Of a stretch of DNA of 64,000 nucleotides, positions 61,451 through 64,000 are shown piece by piece. Each line of letters starts with the position of its first letter. Position 1 is the stretch's first letter. Made by a program: the position numbers and the translations under genes. Source of the DNA: Ricinus communis (Eukaryota; Streptophyta; Magnoliopsida; Malpighiales; Euphorbiaceae); the NCBI RefSeq assembly GCF_019578655.1, contig NC_063257.1:1488001-1552000 (forward strand). The letters are read 5' to 3'. The notes below the pieces were generated by a model. It was given only the letters and a program-made list of their open reading frames with translations. It was not told the origin of the DNA and made no database searches.

Positions 61451-62905
61451 TGTAAAGACGATCTTTACAAAGACAAGAGAATCTTCTTCGGCACCTTCTA
61501 TCTTCCAAGCATCAATGATACAACCTGTATCTAGACCTAGGGAGAAGATCCCTATCCACTCATTCCAGTCCTCTGGACATCAGATCTATACTGCCAGAAT
61601 AAAAGGTCACTTCATCTGGGATATTGACCCAGGAATGTGCCGACCAGGATGCACTTGTGAAGATGATCTTGATTTTGTTGAACCATGTTTTCAACATTCT
61701 AAGAAAGTTCCAAGAAATATGGCTCCAGAGACTCCATGTTCAGTCATGGAACCGAGGCCGGATGACCAGGATCCAGACGGTCCTCGGATTGGCATCTACA
61801 AGAGATAAAAAGAAAATCAAAGCAAAGCCCCTCTCCCGATGTTTGATGAAGCCTTAGACCTTCTTGCAAAAGAAGGAAAGACTGTCCTTGACATCACTTT
61901 TGATGAAATGAGGGCACTTTTAGCTCAACTGGGGGTCAAGTTTGAAAAAAGTTCTTCTGCAACTTGCAGAAAAGAGATTCAGTCTGATTTACCGGCAGTA
62001 CAACCACCCCATACAATCCAAAGCTGTTTCATTCTCCAGCCAGAAGACTTCCCTCCTCTAGGGAAGACTGAGAATAAAAGATCGAAAATCTTTCCTTCAA
62101 GGATTACTCCTTCCGGATCCATAGAGCCTCTCACTCCTCCAGAAGAGGTTTTGAATTGGCAGACCTCAAATTCTATAGTCCAGAATTCCTATCTAAAGAA
62201 AATAGATGGAAAACTGGATCAGGCTCTACATTTGGCTCATAAGCTAGACCATAAGTTGGATACGTTCTTTCAGGAAGTGCTCCAACTCTATTCATCTCTC
62301 ACCGCCAAATACCAAGCTCTGGATAAAGAGCTTCGAGTTCCTCAGCCTATCACTCCAGCCTTCATTCAGAAGGAAAAGGAGATTACAAGGCTAAAAAAGT
62401 AAATTGATCAGATTGAACATGATCTTAAAAGAGATCAGCCTCCTACAATTCCGTCCTTCACATCAGCAGCCTTTACATCCTCTGTTATTGCCCCCTCATA
62501 TTACTCTTCATTTCCTTTCCTCCCACAGCCAGAACACCAAGAAACTCTCTACCAACCTTTTGGCACTTTCTTTCATCTTTACCCAAAAGATTCTGCAACC
62601 CATCAAAAGAAAATCTCTCCCCCTCCAGCTTCTAAAGAAAAATTACCAGACCAATCACTCATCAGTCCTTATGATTTTGACTCCTCTTCAAACACTTCAG
62701 AGATGACCGATATTACAGAAATTCTGATGAATACCTCTACCACTGAACCCAGCCCAGAAGTAGTAGAACCTGAGGAGGAAGATGCACAGTCATTTTTTGC
62801 TCCTACTGGAGCTCCATACCCAAGGTCAAAACCAACAACTGGCACGAGACCTTGGTTCTCCTTTGATGATCTGCCTCTATCAAAATGGAAAGACAAGCTT
62901 TCTGA
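61450..62905 (+). pseudogene. Pararetroviral middle region with coiled coil
   Basis: One frame interrupted by TAA at 61806 and 62400. A short Cys cluster (GMCRPGCTCEDDLDFVEPC) lies near 61635-61690. A helical, heptad-like stretch (SYLKKIDGKLDQALHLAHKL, then LDTFFQEVLQLYSSL and QKEKEITRLKK) lies around 62190-62400 and looks like a coiled coil. A Pro/Ser/Glu-rich linker follows to about 62800. No enzyme domain. The position fits the spacer between movement and capsid domains of a caulimovirid polyprotein. Confidence 0.65.
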
Positions 62906-64000
62906 ATATTGGCGTGGATTGATCTCCAAATGACCTTTGATGGAGCCACACTGAAAAAGGTTCTTGCTGAGTTTGTCACAAGGTTCACAGGCAGCTTACG
63001 AGATTGGTTTCAGTCACAACCTGAGTATACCAGGCTTCAATTTGTGACACTACCAACTCCATCAGCGGCGGTCACAGTCCTTCATAATCAGTTCCTTGGA
63101 AGTTATGATCTTGTTATACGACAACAAAAATAAGAATACTTTGATCGAAAATGTTGTTCGTTGAAAATAAAAGACCTGGAAAGACATTATTCTGCTATGT
63201 CTAAGCTTTATTATGTCATTGGAGGACATGATGGTGATGATACGTTGAAGTATACTTTTATCACCTCACTACCAGATGAGATACAACCAGAGGTCAACAA
63301 CATGATTGCTGCAACAAAGAAACCGGTCACCTCCATCACCCTTGGAGAAATTTGGCAATTCACTCTCTCTTCCATCAAGAGACTCTGTGACCAGCAAGAA
63401 TTGTTCAGAAGGTTATCTCAGCGAGATTTGATAGTACAAAAGGCCTGTAACAAAAATCATCTCAAGATTAAATGCAAGGCCTCAAACTGCGTCTGCTCCA
63501 ATCATAAAAAGAAGATCGGGCATCATTTTCAAAAATACCCGCGCAGAAACAAAGAATTCAGAGAAAGAAAGACGCGCTCAAAAGGGTTCAGATATTTTCG
63601 GAAGAAGAGGAATTAAGGTCACAAATCTGACAGATATTATATCTGCAGGAAAAAGGGACATTATGCTAAGAATTATCCCCAGAATCCGGGAAAATCAGTA
63701 AGGATGATACAACAAGTCAGCATGTCTATGTCTCTTCCAGACTCATTTGAAGAAGATATAGAGTCGCTTCTATCAGAACAGGATAATCTTACTCCAGAGA
63801 GTCTTTTTGGGATCGAGGCAGAATATTCATACTACACTGAATCCTCAAAAGAGTCCTCTTCAGACTCGGATGACAGCGAGATCCCAATCCTAATGATCAG
63901 TCTCTCTTTGAGAGAAGAAAATGAAAAGGATATCTTGAGAGATGTAATGCAGTATCCCTTCTCTCTAGATCCATTTCCTGAGTTATCTCAACTTTCTACC
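62905..64000 (+). pseudogene. Pararetroviral capsid-like and zinc-knuckle region
   Basis: One frame from about 62905 to the window end, with TAA at 63131 and 63614. It starts LQMTFDGATLKKVLAEFV and SLRDWF, typical of the gag-like capsid core of caulimovirids, with LPDEIQPEV near 63270. A basic Arg/Lys-rich segment follows at 63420-63610. The knuckle at 63635-63676 has the CX2CX4HX4C spacing but Tyr replaces the first and last Cys (TAT at 63635 and 63674), so it could not bind zinc normally. An acidic Ser/Glu/Asp-rich stretch comes after. Truncated by the window end. Confidence 0.72.

Larger units (their letters stand above)
60110..64000 (+). mobile_element. Endogenous pararetrovirus 5' part, degenerate
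   Basis: Caulimoviridae-derived integrant, plus strand, cut by the window end. Order: promoter-like TATA region, long leader, Met-tRNA primer-binding site, movement-protein region, coiled-coil middle, capsid-like region and zinc-knuckle region. Protease, RT and RNase H, if present, lie beyond 64000. All of it reads as pieces of one long polyprotein, a layout known from petuviruses and florendoviruses. Decay is clear. In-frame stops start at 60887, 61291, 61806, 62400, 63131 and 63614, and frame changes lie near 60940, 61448 and 62905. It is a fossil and not expressible as written. Genus is uncertain because RT is not in view. Confidence 0.8.

Noticed and set aside
1..64000. CRISPR array, operon or prokaryotic defence system
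   Set aside because: Introns, plant protein families and plant retroelements throughout; no regularly spaced short repeats.

Overview
This is a nuclear, AT-rich plant window, most likely from a eudicot. The evidence is split plant genes with GT-AG introns, CYP83-like cytochrome P450s, an IQD32-type calmodulin-binding protein, a plant polyamine transporter, and Copia, L1, hAT and Caulimoviridae-derived repeats. A Malpighiales/Euphorbiaceae origin is possible from the look of the proteins, but this could not be tested. No operons, CRISPR arrays or bacterial signals were seen.

Layout. 0.5-2.1 kb: a decayed, 5'-truncated L1-type LINE. 4.9-10.1 kb (minus): an intact six-exon IQD32-like gene (828 codons reconstructed). 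10.1-17.5 kb: AT-rich intergenic sequence. 17.5-19.1, 34.0-35.6 and 40.0-41.8 kb (all plus): three CYP83-like P450 copies in tandem. The first is a pseudogene with two frameshifts. The other two are intact two-exon genes (497 and 496 aa). Retroelements lie between them: a Copia fragment abutting an inverted Copia LTR (20.9-22.1 kb) and a nearly complete but dead minus-strand Copia element with matching target duplications (26.5-31.4 kb), which has itself been hit by a 793-bp hAT-type element. 42.4-42.7 kb: a LINE RNase H remnant. 43.0-47.9 kb: a second, plus-strand Copia element with both LTRs and a perfect target duplication, full of stops. 48.8-55.6 kb (minus): an intact 16-exon RCC1-repeat gene resembling RCC2 homologues (529 aa), with a LINE fragment in its largest intron. 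57.7-59.1 kb (plus): an intact intronless-CDS polyamine transporter (455 aa). 60.1-64.0 kb: the 5' part of a degenerate endogenous pararetrovirus running off the window end.

Function. The host genes are not an evident pathway. The P450s are a local tandem family (probably specialised metabolism). IQD32, RCC2-like and the PUT transporter are unrelated neighbours. All exon borders were derived by hand from splice consensus, reading-frame continuity and family knowledge; no transcript evidence was available.

I found no convincing new biological system. The observations most worth checking are the Copia fragment joined head-to-head to an inverted LTR/primer site, the decayed pararetrovirus with a duplicated leader, the P450-1 lesions with direct repeats around the gene, the GC-AG intron and micro-exons of the RCC2-like gene, and several small unclassified repeat families.
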